Source of the DNA: Achromobacter spanius
GTDB lineage: Bacteria > Pseudomonadota > Gammaproteobacteria > Burkholderiales > Burkholderiaceae_B
DNA: 64,000 nt
Direction: 5' to 3'
NCBI RefSeq assembly: GCF_029637605.1
Contig: NZ_CP121261.1
Coordinates: forward strand, 1,798,001-1,862,000
Under the pieces are notes generated by a model that worked only from the letters and a program-made list of their open reading frames with translations, was not told the DNA's origin and did not search any database. The position numbers and the translations under genes are program-made. How positions within the stretch are numbered: position 1 is the stretch's first letter; each line of letters opens with the position of its first letter. Below are positions 16,810 to 26,000 of the stretch, one piece after another.

Positions 16810-16829
16810 GTAGCCCTATCCGGGGCTAC
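16810..16829. other. Short hairpin (7-bp arms), possible weak terminator
   Basis: GTAGCCC at 16810-16816 can pair with GGGCTAC at 16823-16829. No U-run follows on either strand. It lies upstream of the zinc-ribbon gene and of the SYLF lipoprotein gene. Role unknown. Confidence 0.35.
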
Positions 16830-16950
16830 ATCTCACCGATCCGAGTCGGCCCCCGCCCAAATTTTTCCCAAAACCCTCTTCGTTACCCCTCTAAAACGCC
16901 ATCAACAAGAGTAATCTGCAAATTCGCCTGCAACCAAAAAGGAAGCGCAT

Positions 16951-17541
16951 ATGAATAAGATCTCTTCGACATGGCGTAGGACCACGGTGGCGGTGACGCT
17001 GGGCGTGGCGAGTGTGATGTTCGCGGGTTGCACAACAACCAGCCCCAGCGACAAGGCCACGCCGGCCGAGAAGCGGCAAGAGCTGAATTCCGCCGCCAAC
17101 GCCACGCTGACCAAGCTGTACGAGGGCTCGCCGCAATCCAGGCAGTTGGTGGAACGCGCGCGCGGCGTGCTGGTATTTCCGGACGTGCTTAGCGCCAGCT
17201 TCATCGTCGGTGCGGAGCACGGGGCGGGGGTGCTGCGGGTGAATGGGCAAGACTCGGGCTACTACACCGTCACTGGCGGGTCGATCGGCTTCCAGGCCGG
17301 CGCCCAATCCAAGGCGATGGTGCTGTTGTTCATGACGGATGACGCCCTGGCCAAGTTCCGCGCCAGCAGCGGCTGGACGATTGGGGCCGACGCCACTGTC
17401 GCCGTGGCCAATGTGGGCGCCAATGGCAGTATTGATTCCAATACCGCCAAGCAGCCTATCGTGGGCTTTGTGCTGAACAACGCCGGCTTGATGGCCGGCG
17501 TGTCGGTGGACGGCAACAAGATCTCGCCATCGACGCTGTAA
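16951..17541 (+). CDS. SYLF (Ysc84-like) domain lipoprotein
   Basis: A 196-residue protein with a lipoprotein signal peptide ending in the lipobox MFAGC (C27). It is followed by a SYLF/Ysc84 domain (RARGVLVFPDVLSASFIVG, SGYYTVTGGSIGFQAGAQSK, AMVLLFMTDDALAKF in short pieces). The domain binds lipids in eukaryotic members; bacterial ones are abundant stress or envelope lipoproteins of unknown role. AAGGAAG precedes the ATG. It stands alone between convergent and divergent neighbours. Confidence 0.85.
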   Translation: MNKISSTWRRTTVAVTLGVASVMFAGCTTTSPSDKATPAEKRQELNSAANATLTKLYEGSPQSRQLVERARGVLVFPDVLSASFIVGAEHGAGVLRVNGQDSGYYTVTGGSIGFQAGAQSKAMVLLFMTDDALAKFRASSGWTIGADATVAVANVGANGSIDSNTAKQPIVGFVLNNAGLMAGVSVDGNKISPSTL

Positions 17542-17631
17542 TCCTCTGCCCCCTCGGGACCGACCGGCCGCTGCTTCACAGCATGGGCCGGTCCCCACAT
17601 CCTGACTGCGGCGCGGCGCTGCCGCCCGCGG

Positions 17632-18273
17632 TCAGGACAACATAGGCGCCATATCCGGGTCGCCTTTTTTCATGGCGTGCAGATACGCATCGCGCGCGCC
17701 GATGCGCTGTAGATAAGCCAGGATGTTCGGATACGGCGACAAGTCGTAGGGATAAAACAGGCGCATCGTGGTCAGCGAAAACACAACAATGATGTCGGCG
17801 GCGGTCAAGACATTGCCGGCCAGGTAATCGGTTTTTCCCAATTGTTTGTCGACCAGCGCCAAGGCTTGCTGGCGCCGCGCATCGGCGAACTGCACGGCGG
17901 GTTTGTCGGCGGGCACCTCGGCGCGGGCCAGCACCATGCAACGCATCAGGCTGGGTTGCAGCGAGCCGTTGGCGAAGTGGAACCAATACAGGTAGTTGGC
18001 ATAGTCCGGGCTGGTGGGCGGCACCGTCAGGCGGCCGTCGCCGTAGCGGGTCAACAGGTATTCCACGATGGCGGTGGACTCGGCCAACACCACGTCGCCG
18101 TCGGTAATGATGGGCGCCGTGCCCAGCGGGTGCAGCGCCTTGTATTCAGGCGGGGCCAGCCGCGTGACCGGATCGCGGTCATAGACCTTCAGGTTGTACG
18201 GGATGGCAAGTTCCTCGCACAGCCACACGATGCGTTCGGATTGCGATTTTCCAAGATGATGCACGGTCAGCAT
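17632..18273 (-). CDS. Glutathione S-transferase family protein
   Basis: A 213-residue GST. The N-terminal thioredoxin-like domain runs to about residue 78, with VHHLGKSQSERIVWLCEE, the cis-Pro region LGTAPIITDGD and the glutathione-binding ESTAIVEYL. The all-helical C-terminal domain has the conserved Asp in LTAADIIVVFSL. Possible roles are conjugation or peroxide detoxification; there is no specific context. A 7-bp hairpin (GGTGTCC/GGACACC, 18361-18378) lies upstream of its start. Confidence 0.88.
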   Translation of the reverse strand: MLTVHHLGKSQSERIVWLCEELAIPYNLKVYDRDPVTRLAPPEYKALHPLGTAPIITDGDVVLAESTAIVEYLLTRYGDGRLTVPPTSPDYANYLYWFHFANGSLQPSLMRCMVLARAEVPADKPAVQFADARRQQALALVDKQLGKTDYLAGNVLTAADIIVVFSLTTMRLFYPYDLSPYPNILAYLQRIGARDAYLHAMKKGDPDMAPMLS

Positions 18274-18496
18274 GAGCTTCCTTTATAGGTGCGCCGGCGT
18301 GGGTACGCCTGCGCGTCGACTTCGCCACTCTACGCCGCTTTGCCGCATCGGATAGCGCACGGTGTCCACTCGGACACCGCCCTTTACGGATAGATACATA
18401 ACGCCGGTAATCAGCAATTACCAAATGCAATCCGCGTGCTAATTTAAGCGCCCGTGGCCGCCCTTGCCCGTGGCGGACGTTCTTAGCCAACCACTC

Positions 18497-19126
18497 ATGA
18501 CCATGCAAAACACGCCTGATCGCGACTTGAACACCGCCGCTCCGCACAGCACGCAAAGCACGCGCACGCGGCTTTCCCGGATACTTCCCCTGGCGTTCGG
18601 GCTGGCGTTGGCCGCGACTTCGCCGATGCAGGTGGCGCACGCTGAAACCGTCCGCGCCCACGGACCCGCGCAGCAAGCCGCGCCGCAGCAGGCGGCCCCG
18701 CAGCAAGCAACCCAGACAACCCCGCAAGCGGGTTCAACGGGCCTGGCCCCGGTCACCAAGACCGAAATCAAAAGCCAGACCGCCTACGAACGCTTGATGA
18801 ACAACAGCGGCGTCAGCGTGCAGTGGCTCTGGTCGGCCGAACGCGGCCACCTGAACGCAAAGGACGTGAACGACGTCGTGCGCATCGATGGCACGCAGGC
18901 CAATTTTGAAGGCACACTGAAAATCAACGGTGAAATCGTGTCGATCGACAAAGACCGCTTCACCTTTCGCGGCACGATCCTGATTCTTGACGCCCCCGAC
19001 AAAGGCCGCCGCTGCGAACGCACCGGCGACTACGAGTTTCGTGCCACCGGCAAGCGCAAGTACTGGCGCCTGCAGCAAATGGAAAGCTGCGACCGCCTGA
19101 CGGATTACGTGGATATTTTTTATTGA
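18497..19126 (+). CDS. Secreted protein of unknown function with Gln/Ala-rich linker
   Basis: A 209-residue protein from ATG 18497; a TTG at 18464 and an ATG at 18503 are other options, and no clear RBS decides between them. It has a signal peptide (SRILPLAFGLALAATSP, cleavage near VAHA), then a Gln/Ala/Pro linker with repeated AAPQQ units. A C-terminal globular part contains SGVSVQWLWSAERGHL, FRGTILILDAPDKGRRC and two Cys residues that could form a disulfide. I do not recognise the family. The fold looks beta-rich and periplasmic. Confidence 0.7.
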   Translation: MTMQNTPDRDLNTAAPHSTQSTRTRLSRILPLAFGLALAATSPMQVAHAETVRAHGPAQQAAPQQAAPQQATQTTPQAGSTGLAPVTKTEIKSQTAYERLMNNSGVSVQWLWSAERGHLNAKDVNDVVRIDGTQANFEGTLKINGEIVSIDKDRFTFRGTILILDAPDKGRRCERTGDYEFRATGKRKYWRLQQMESCDRLTDYVDIFY

Positions 19127-19533
19127 TTGGTGTGTGACTCGCACGAGAAGGCTTCGCATGGCGGAGCCTTAAACTTTAGCCACCGCATCATTTGCACGGT
19201 TTTCTTTTAATGCTGGCACGGCAGGTGTGCACAGGTCGTCATATTCGCGCATCGTGTTTTGATCGATGCCGCCGACCGCGTACAAATTCCGGGCAAGGTC
19301 GCGGATTACGCCAAACGGCGACGAATCACGCAACTGACATACGGCGGCATCTTTATCCAATTCAAGACTCTCCACTAAGTTCCATTAGCAAGCAGTGCGG
19401 CGGACGCCTCCTCTGCCTGCGCTGCGAACATAGCATCAAGTGCTGCACCTAATACAAGCCTTGGATCGGAATCAGACGAAGTTACCGCCAGCCAATCAAC
19501 TAACTGCGCACCGCAAGCACAAGGAGACACAAC
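19127..19533. other. 407-bp stretch holding a decayed toxin-antitoxin-like remnant
   Basis: The only coding-like signal here is on the minus strand: the truncated antitoxin at 19169-19375. Directly upstream is an open frame without a start, ending in a TAG at 19385-19387 and reading DWLAVTSSDSDPRLVLG at its core. Its 5' part is overprinted by the nucleoside deaminase gene promoter. I see no tRNA, terminator or insertion-sequence end. Confidence 0.5.
19169..19375 (-). pseudogene. Truncated HigA-type antitoxin fragment
   Basis: A 68-residue frame from GTG 19375. The segment DLARNLYAVGGIDQNTMREYDDLC resembles the N-terminal region of HigA/XRE antitoxins (family pattern of a helix, then TMREFDALC), quoted here in part as GGIDQNTMREYDDLC. 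In intact proteins a helix-turn-helix domain follows at once. Here the frame ends after 16 unrelated residues, so the DNA-binding domain is missing. No toxin gene is adjacent. I infer a decayed toxin-antitoxin remnant. A functional small protein is less likely. Confidence 0.5.
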
Positions 19534-20016
19534 ATGATCAACGACCTAGACAAAAAGCACCTTACCCGCTGCATCGAGCTGGCCAAGCGCGCGTTGGAGC
19601 TGGGCGATCAGCCCTTTGGCTCCGTGCTGGTGTCCGCCAATGGCGAGGTGCTGTTCGAAGACCATAACCACGTCTCGGGCGGCGATCACACCCAGCATCC
19701 GGAATTTGAAATTGCCCGTTGGGCGGCCAACCACGTGCCGGCAGCCGAGCGCGCGTCGTGCACCGTCTATACCTCGGGTGAGCACTGCGCGATGTGTTCG
19801 GCGGCGCATGGCTGGGTGGGGCTGGGGCGCATTGTGTATGCGGCGTCTTCGAAGCAGTATGCGCAGTGGATGAAGGAATGGGGCGTGCCGCCGTCGCGCG
19901 TAAAAACCTTGGCGATTCAAGACGTTATTGAGGGGGTGACGGTGGATGGCCCCGTGTCGGAGTTCGCGGAGCAGATCAAGCTGGTGCATCAAGAGAACGT
20001 GCGGCGCCGGGCGTAG
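19534..20016 (+). CDS. Nucleoside/CMP-dCMP deaminase-family zinc enzyme
   Basis: A 160-residue cytidine-deaminase-fold protein. The zinc and proton-shuttle motif is HPE (H55, E57) and the second zinc motif is GEHCAMC (C85, C88), so the active site is complete. FGSVLVSANGEVL is the typical strand before it. AAGGAG lies upstream of the ATG. Members deaminate guanine, cytosine-type bases or nucleosides; the exact substrate is not readable. No neighbouring purine or pyrimidine genes give context. Confidence 0.88.
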   Translation: MINDLDKKHLTRCIELAKRALELGDQPFGSVLVSANGEVLFEDHNHVSGGDHTQHPEFEIARWAANHVPAAERASCTVYTSGEHCAMCSAAHGWVGLGRIVYAASSKQYAQWMKEWGVPPSRVKTLAIQDVIEGVTVDGPVSEFAEQIKLVHQENVRRRA

Positions 20017-20079
20017 ACCCTGCCGTGGTGTTTCTCCCGGCACAGAATCGCTATCCGAACCACGACAGGACCTCCCGGC

Positions 20080-20550
20080 ATGCCCTCGAACACCGTTAAA
20101 TGGATTGTCAGCATCGTCTTCGGACTGATCATCGGCAGAGTCAGCTATGGCGTGCTGCTGCCAGTTTTCATGGCCTTGAGCCCGGGTGAGCAAAGCGCCG
20201 CCTCGGCGGATTCCAACACGATGATCGTGTCCGGTCTGGCCGTCTGGCTTGTCATCACCGTCATCACCAGCCTCATGCTGGCGCGCATTCCCAACCTGCG
20301 CCGCTTGATCGGTTGGGGTTGCGTCGTGCTGGGCGTGGCCTTGGTGCTGACCATTCCCGCCACCTTGCTGACCATGGACCTCGGCGCAAACCACGCTTCC
20401 GCCGCGGATACGCGCGATGCCAACACCGCCCTCTTCTTCTGGGCGCTTATTTTTGGCCTGCCTTATGTCGGCGGCGGGTTGGCGCTGACGATTCTGGGCA
20501 CGGTGCTGGTGCGCAAGAATCCGGCCACCAAAGATCCTGTCCTTAACTAA
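20080..20550 (+). CDS. Four-helix membrane protein of unknown function
   Basis: A 156-residue protein with four predicted membrane segments (about 8-30, 48-68, 77-98, 117-141) and short loops. No recognisable domain is visible. It starts 63 bp after the deaminase gene in the same direction and is followed by the DUF4034 gene. A short shared mRNA is possible but not shown. Confidence 0.65.
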   Translation: MPSNTVKWIVSIVFGLIIGRVSYGVLLPVFMALSPGEQSAASADSNTMIVSGLAVWLVITVITSLMLARIPNLRRLIGWGCVVLGVALVLTIPATLLTMDLGANHASAADTRDANTALFFWALIFGLPYVGGGLALTILGTVLVRKNPATKDPVLN

Positions 20551-20646
20551 TCCGCCAATCTGCCGTTGTTAGAACATTGCGGCCCCCGCATGCGCGATGC
20601 GCAGCCGGCATGGGTTCGCCTTTCCTTGAACCCACCTGCGTAGCGC

Positions 20647-22767
20647 ATGACTGCATCCCCCAACACCATCGACACCCATCTCGCGCGTCGCGCGGAAATT
20701 CGGCAACTGCTGCAAAGCGGCCAGTTTGATGAACTGGACGCCATTCTGGAACCCGCCGCCTTGCGGTGGCTGGACAGCAAGGGCGAGTCCTTCGGATACC
20801 GGTGGTTGCTCGATGAAATTCGCGCCCCGCAATTATCAGCGGCTGACAACCTTGCCCACCTGCGCGCGTGGCGTGACGCGCGCCCCGCGTCGTATCACGC
20901 GCATCTTGCCTATGGTAACCAGTGGGAGACCATAGCCGGCAAGATCCGCAGCAGCAACACCGCCGACTACGTGGACGATGAGCAATGGGTGGGCGCAATG
21001 ATGGCGCGCGACCATGCCGTGGCGGCATTCCTGCAAGCCATGGCCTTGCATGAGCGGCCGGCGGTGGCCGTGCAGCGGACCATGCGCGTCTGCGCGTACC
21101 TGGGCGAACCTGAATGGCTGGCGGGGCTGGCGACCGCCGCACCGGCCACGCCCCAGACCTCGCTTCAACTTGCACCCCAGCCGTCGCACGACGCGCTACA
21201 GGCGCACTGGCCCGCCGAGGTTTGGGAACAAGGCCTGAGCCTGCTGGCCGAACACAGCGGCATGGGCCTGGCCGAGCTGCCCGCCTCGTTGCCACCTGGC
21301 CTGCCCGCGCGCCAGGCCGGCGACAACGACGATCCCAAAACCTATTGGCTGCGCACCGCGCTTGCCCTGCGTCCGAATGACGTGGGTGCGCTGAGCGCGT
21401 ACCTGTACTTCCTGTACCCACGCTGGGGCGGCAGCCACGCCGCGATGGACGCGTTCATCAACGGCCCCGTGTGCGCCGGCCTGACCGAGGCCGAGCGCGA
21501 TGAGCTTCGATTCCATAAGGAATTCGATTACCTGGGCTACACCGCCTTTCATCCGGAGCCGGACGACGACGAGCAGATCGAGGTCTTCCTCAAGGCGTTC
21601 GAGCAATGGCTGACCTTGCAGCTTCCCGCCGAGCAACGCGCCGTGGCCCTGTGTCACTACGCCAACTTCGAAACCATGCGCGCGCGCCGTGTCGATGAAG
21701 ACGGTGAGGTGCATTGGGATGCCGCGCTGCTGCAACACGCCTACGCATTGCTGACGCAAGCCTGCGCGACGGCCCCCGCCGATATCGACCTGACGGACGA
21801 GGCCTACCCCGGCACGTTGTTCACCTTGCAGGCGTGCCTGTGGTTCAAGGGCATGCCCGACACGCAGGGCCTGTTCCGCCAGATCCTGTTGCGCGGTGCG
21901 CACTGGGGAGATGATGTGGAAGCCGTGCTGCTGGCGGCCGTGGGCAGCCAGTTTGGCCTGTTCGGTTTGCAGGCTGGCGAGCTCGACACCCAGGCGCTGC
22001 TGGAACGCGGCTTTGCGCTGGACCGCGAGGCCCGCGAGTTCAATCTGCCGCAGTTGGGCCGCAACCTGTGGGGCGACGTATCGCCCGACGCCGCGTTGTT
22101 CCTGTGGCAGGAAGGCGCGGCGCGTGGGCGCTCGGATGCGCTGATGTCGCTAAGCGAGTTGTATGCGGGCAAGATCGACGCCGACTACGCCGACATCGAC
22201 AAAACCGCCGCGCGCGATTGGCTGACGCGCGCCGCCGAAGCCGGTCATCTGGTGGCCCGCAACAACCTGGCCTATGCCGCCATCGACGAAGGCCGCGACA
22301 TTCCAACGGGCGAATACCAAACGTACCGGCTCTGGCTGGAGAACAACTGGCACGTAGCCGATCGCGGCTCCCGCATGGAAGCGATGGCCGCCCGCAACCT
22401 GAGCTGGCTGATGCTGATGCACAGCGGGTCGGATGAAGACCAACGCACCGCCCTGGACCGCGTATTGCCCTGGTTGTGGGACCAAAGCGATGACGGCGAC
22501 CGCGAAACCGCCGCGCGCAGCTACGCCATCGCGTTCATGGAAGGCCGCGGCTGCGAGCCCAATGCGTATCTGGCCAAGGTGTGGATTGCGCGCGCCTGCG
22601 CGCTGTCGCCCGACAACGAATACTTGCAGCGCTTAAGCGGCGAAATCAATGACGCCAGCGGTTGGTTTGGCGGCTGGCGCTTGCGGCGGCGCATGGAACA
22701 GGCCCGCGCGCGCGTGGATGCGCGGGGCCGCGAGCTGACCTTTGGACGGGGCGAAGCGGACGCCTGA
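20647..22767 (+). CDS. DUF4034-type protein with Sel1-like repeats
   Basis: A 706-residue soluble protein. The first 150 residues match the DUF4034 pattern (RAEIRQLLQSGQFDELDAIL, then WRDARPASYHAHLAYGNQW, in two blocks). Later parts are helical repeats of the Sel1/TPR kind, for example SDALMSLSELYAGKI followed by WLTRAAEAGHLVARNNLAY (about 495-545) and ETAARSYAIAFMEGRG (about 620-635). No signal peptide is visible. Function unknown; such repeats usually mediate protein contacts. It ends in a strong terminator. Confidence 0.75.
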   Translation: MTASPNTIDTHLARRAEIRQLLQSGQFDELDAILEPAALRWLDSKGESFGYRWLLDEIRAPQLSAADNLAHLRAWRDARPASYHAHLAYGNQWETIAGKIRSSNTADYVDDEQWVGAMMARDHAVAAFLQAMALHERPAVAVQRTMRVCAYLGEPEWLAGLATAAPATPQTSLQLAPQPSHDALQAHWPAEVWEQGLSLLAEHSGMGLAELPASLPPGLPARQAGDNDDPKTYWLRTALALRPNDVGALSAYLYFLYPRWGGSHAAMDAFINGPVCAGLTEAERDELRFHKEFDYLGYTAFHPEPDDDEQIEVFLKAFEQWLTLQLPAEQRAVALCHYANFETMRARRVDEDGEVHWDAALLQHAYALLTQACATAPADIDLTDEAYPGTLFTLQACLWFKGMPDTQGLFRQILLRGAHWGDDVEAVLLAAVGSQFGLFGLQAGELDTQALLERGFALDREAREFNLPQLGRNLWGDVSPDAALFLWQEGAARGRSDALMSLSELYAGKIDADYADIDKTAARDWLTRAAEAGHLVARNNLAYAAIDEGRDIPTGEYQTYRLWLENNWHVADRGSRMEAMAARNLSWLMLMHSGSDEDQRTALDRVLPWLWDQSDDGDRETAARSYAIAFMEGRGCEPNAYLAKVWIARACALSPDNEYLQRLSGEINDASGWFGGWRLRRRMEQARARVDARGRELTFGRGEADA

Positions 22768-22774
22768 CAAGACC

Positions 22775-22817
22775 GCGCCGCCCCTGAATATTTGAACTTC
22801 AGGGGCGGCGCCGTTTT
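22775..22817 (+). terminator. Intrinsic terminator after the DUF4034 gene
   Basis: A perfect 14-bp stem (22775-22788 with 22798-22811), 9-nt loop, then CGTTTTC. It starts 7 bp after the stop of the 706-residue gene. Confidence 0.85.
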
Positions 22818-22972
22818 CACAGGCGCCTGAATCACACGCGCCCGCGGCGTCAGACCGCCAAGCCACTTGCAGTTTGAAACGTTTCATCACCGCGGCGTCC
22901 GTCCCCGTCAGGCGACAACAGTACAATTCTCGCCACTTCCCGCTACCCGTACGCAACCCGTCCGCCTTTTCC

Positions 22973-24274
22973 ATGTCCAGCCTCATCGTCCACGGTGGCA
23001 CGCCCCTGCGCGGCCGCATCATTCCTTCGGCCAACAAGAACGCCGTGCTGCCCATTCTGTGCGCCACGCTCTTGACCGACCAGCCCTTGACGCTGCACGG
23101 CGTGCCGGACATTACCGATGTGCGGAAGATTCTCGACATCTTCCGCACGCTGGGCAGTGACGTGAAGCTGGACGAATCCACGCGCACGCTGAACCTGCAT
23201 CACCGCAACACCACGTTCGACGCCACGCAGCACCGGCTGCCCGAAGAGATGCGGTCGTCGATCATGCTGGTGCCGCCGCTCTTGGCGCGCTTTGGGGTGG
23301 CGCGGCTGGAAGACAACGTCAAGGGCTGCACGCTGGGCGTGCGCGAGATTGATCCGCACGTGGACATCTTCCGCTCGTTCGGCGGCGAAGTGGAACGCGC
23401 CAGCGGGTCTTTGCTGGTGCGCAGCAGCGGCACGCTGAAAGCCACGCATCACTGGCTGGATTACGCGTCAGTCACCACTACCGAAAACTTCGTGCTGTGC
23501 GCGGCGGCGGCCATTGGGGAATCTTCTTTGACCAATGCGGCGTCCGAGCCGCACGTGCAGGAGTTCTGCCGCTTCATGGCGATGATGGGCGCCGATATTG
23601 ATGGCATCGGCACATCGCGCCTGACGGTGCGCGGCGGTGCGCGGCTGGGCGGCGGTGAATTCACCTTTGAAGAAGACTTCCACGAGATCACGACGTTTCT
23701 CGCGCTGGGCGCGATCACGGGCGGTGACGTCGTGGTGCGCAACCGCACCCCGGGCAACTTCCCGCTGATCGACCGCACCTTCGCCAAGTTCGGGGTCACG
23801 ATCGAGCACAAGGATGGCTGGTCGCGGGCGCTGCGCTCGGACCCGCTGAAGGTGCAGACGCCCTTCACCAGCAACGTGCTGACCAAGGTGGAAGCCGCAC
23901 CCTGGCCGTACTTTCCGGTGGACCTGCTGCCGATCTTCATTGCGCTGGGCGTGTGCGCCGAGGGCAATGCGATGTTCTGGAACAAGGTCTATGACGGCGC
24001 GCTGGGCTGGACGGGCGAGCTGACGAAGTTCGGCGCGCACGTGTTCTCGTCAGACCCGCACCGTGTGGTGACCTTCGGCGGCATGCCGCTGACGCCGGCC
24101 GTGGTGGAAAGCCCCTACATCATCCGCGTGGCGATCGCCCTGTTCATGGTGGCCAGCAGCATCAAGGGCCGCTCGGAAATCCGCAATGCGACGCCGATCC
24201 GCCGCGCGCATCCGCAGTTTGTGGAAAACCTGCGCAGCCTGGGCGTGCAGGTGGAATGGGCTAGCGAAGAATAA
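22973..24274 (+). CDS. MurA-like UDP-GlcNAc enolpyruvyl transferase, divergent paralogue
   Basis: A 433-residue protein with the EPSP-synthase/MurA inverse alpha-beta-barrel fold. It keeps the MurA catalytic residues: K22/N23 (PSANKNAVLPIL), the active-site Cys C119 in KGCTLGVREIDPH (E. coli C115), the Asp of FPVDL (E. coli D305), the Arg in YIIRVAIAL and the Arg in TPIRRAHPQF. It is clearly diverged from typical MurA: the usual DLRAGAALV motif reads YIIRVAIAL. It stands alone, with no hisG or bolA neighbour as seen at the normal betaproteobacterial murA locus. It may be a second MurA or transfer enolpyruvate to a related nucleotide sugar. Confidence 0.88.
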   Translation: MSSLIVHGGTPLRGRIIPSANKNAVLPILCATLLTDQPLTLHGVPDITDVRKILDIFRTLGSDVKLDESTRTLNLHHRNTTFDATQHRLPEEMRSSIMLVPPLLARFGVARLEDNVKGCTLGVREIDPHVDIFRSFGGEVERASGSLLVRSSGTLKATHHWLDYASVTTTENFVLCAAAAIGESSLTNAASEPHVQEFCRFMAMMGADIDGIGTSRLTVRGGARLGGGEFTFEEDFHEITTFLALGAITGGDVVVRNRTPGNFPLIDRTFAKFGVTIEHKDGWSRALRSDPLKVQTPFTSNVLTKVEAAPWPYFPVDLLPIFIALGVCAEGNAMFWNKVYDGALGWTGELTKFGAHVFSSDPHRVVTFGGMPLTPAVVESPYIIRVAIALFMVASSIKGRSEIRNATPIRRAHPQFVENLRSLGVQVEWASEE

Positions 24275-24276
24275 AA

Positions 24277-24304
24277 AATGCCGGCATCGCTGCCGGCATT
24301 TCCT
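24277..24304. terminator. Bidirectional intrinsic terminator between the MurA-like and TRAP genes
   Basis: A 10-bp perfect stem AATGCCGGCA / TGCCGGCATT with loop TCGC. T-rich flanks lie on both strands: TTTCCTT on the plus strand and TTTTTTA on the minus strand. It separates the convergent MurA-like and TRAP large-permease genes. Confidence 0.9.
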
Positions 24305-24336
24305 TCTTGCGTTTCCTGCGTGTCCCGCGGGTCGCG

Positions 24337-25998
24337 CTACTTGAAGTCCGCCCCCGGATCACCACCGCCATAGGTGCTGGTGCCGTAGGACGTATCCACC
24401 TCGATCTTCACCTTGCTGGCGTCAACCTTGGCTTCATCGCTCTTGTAGTGCATGACCAAGCCGGGGAACGCCAGCACCGCCGCCACCATGGTCAGCTGGA
24501 TGATGATGAACGGGATGGAACCGCGGTAGATCTGGCCCGTGGTGACGGGTTCGATCATCTTGCCCGTGACCTTGTCCTTGTACCTGTCCTTGGGCGCGAC
24601 CGATCTTAAGTAGAACAGCGCAAAGCCGAAGGGCGGATGCATGAACGAAGTCTGCATGTTCACCGCCAGCAGCACGCCAAACCAGATCAGGTCGATGCCC
24701 AGCTTGTCGGCCACCGGACCCAGCAGCGGCACGATGATGAAGGCCAGCTCAAAGAAGTCCAGGAAGAAGGCCAGCACGAAGGTCAGCACGCTGACGGCAA
24801 TCAGGAAGCCCATTTCGCCGCCGGGCAGGCTGACCAGCAGGTGTTCCACCCACAGGTCGCCGTTGACGCCACGGAAGGTCAGGCCGAACACCGTGGAGCC
24901 CACCAGGATGAACACCACGAAGGTGGACAGCTTGGTAGTGGTATCCATGGCCTGCTTCATCAGCTTCAGCGTCAGCCGGCCCCGGATCATGGCCATCAGG
25001 ATGGCGCCCACGGCACCCATGGCACCGCCTTCGGTGGGCGTTGCCACGCCGATGAAGATCGTGCCCAGCACCAGGAAGATCAGGAACAGCGGCGGGATCA
25101 TCACGAACGTGACGCGCTCGGCCAGGGCCGACAGCATGCCGATCTTGAAGACCTTGTTGACGCCCGCAATGATGAAGGCGGTCAGCCCCCAGATCAGCAG
25201 CGACAGCACGATCTGCTCGTCCACCGGCGCCGTATCGGCTTCGATGTACTGGCCAACGAAGTACGCGGACAGCGCCGAGATCACCATCAGCACCAGCAGC
25301 GAACGCCCGCCGCGCGTGCCGTTGGCTTCGCGGAACGAACGCGCCTCTTCCGGCAGCGCGGGCGCCGAGTCGGGCTTCAGGTACGACTTGATGATGACGA
25401 ACGCCACATAGGTGCCCGCCAGCAGGAAGCCGGGCACGATGGCGCCACGGTACATGTCGCCGATGGAACGGCCCAACTGGTCGGCCAGGATGATCAGCAC
25501 CAGCGACGGCGGGATGATCTGCGACAGCGTGCCGGACGCGGCGATGATGCCGCTGGCCAGCCTGCGGTCGTAGCCGTAACGCAGCATGATGGGCAAGGAA
25601 ATCAGGCCCATCGAGATCACCGATGCCGACACCACGCCGGTGGTGGCGGCCAGCATGGCGCCCACGAAGACCACGGCAATCGCCAGGCCGCCGCGCACGG
25701 TGCCGAACAATTGGCCGATGGTTTCCAGCAGGTCCTCGGCCATGCCTGATCTTTCAAGCACCAACCCCATCAAGGTAAAGAATGGCACCGCCAACAAAGT
25801 GTCGTTGGAGATGATGCCGAAGATGCGTTGCGGCAGCGCCTGGAACAGCGCGGCGTTCAAGAGGCCCAGTTCAATGCCGATCAGTGCGAAAAGTATGCCG
25901 TTGGCCGCCAGCGCGAAGGCCACGGGAAAGCCCATCAGCAGGAACACCACCAAGGTGGCGAACATGATGGGGGCCATGTTTGCAGTCAAGAATTCCAT
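24337..25998 (-). CDS. TRAP transporter large permease (DctM type)
   Basis: A 553-residue DctM-family permease with more than 12 hydrophobic segments. Typical motifs are GFPVAFALAANGILFALIG near the N-terminus and GVVSASVISMGLISLPIML. It is longer than the usual 430 residues because of a central loop (about 210-240) and a polar C-terminal tail of about 35 residues (SKVKIEVDTSYGTSTYGGG). It starts 2 bp after the stop of the small permease gene. With DctQ and DctP it imports an organic acid using an ion gradient; the receptor type suggests 2-oxo acids. Confidence 0.92.
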   Translation of the reverse strand: MEFLTANMAPIMFATLVVFLLMGFPVAFALAANGILFALIGIELGLLNAALFQALPQRIFGIISNDTLLAVPFFTLMGLVLERSGMAEDLLETIGQLFGTVRGGLAIAVVFVGAMLAATTGVVSASVISMGLISLPIMLRYGYDRRLASGIIAASGTLSQIIPPSLVLIILADQLGRSIGDMYRGAIVPGFLLAGTYVAFVIIKSYLKPDSAPALPEEARSFREANGTRGGRSLLVLMVISALSAYFVGQYIEADTAPVDEQIVLSLLIWGLTAFIIAGVNKVFKIGMLSALAERVTFVMIPPLFLIFLVLGTIFIGVATPTEGGAMGAVGAILMAMIRGRLTLKLMKQAMDTTTKLSTFVVFILVGSTVFGLTFRGVNGDLWVEHLLVSLPGGEMGFLIAVSVLTFVLAFFLDFFELAFIIVPLLGPVADKLGIDLIWFGVLLAVNMQTSFMHPPFGFALFYLRSVAPKDRYKDKVTGKMIEPVTTGQIYRGSIPFIIIQLTMVAAVLAFPGLVMHYKSDEAKVDASKVKIEVDTSYGTSTYGGGDPGADFK

Positions 25999-26000
25999 GG

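Noticed and set aside
24637..25749. A 370-codon frame opposite the TRAP large permease
   Set aside because: Its composition (His, Gln, Arg, Asp repeats) is typical of an antisense frame of a membrane protein gene.
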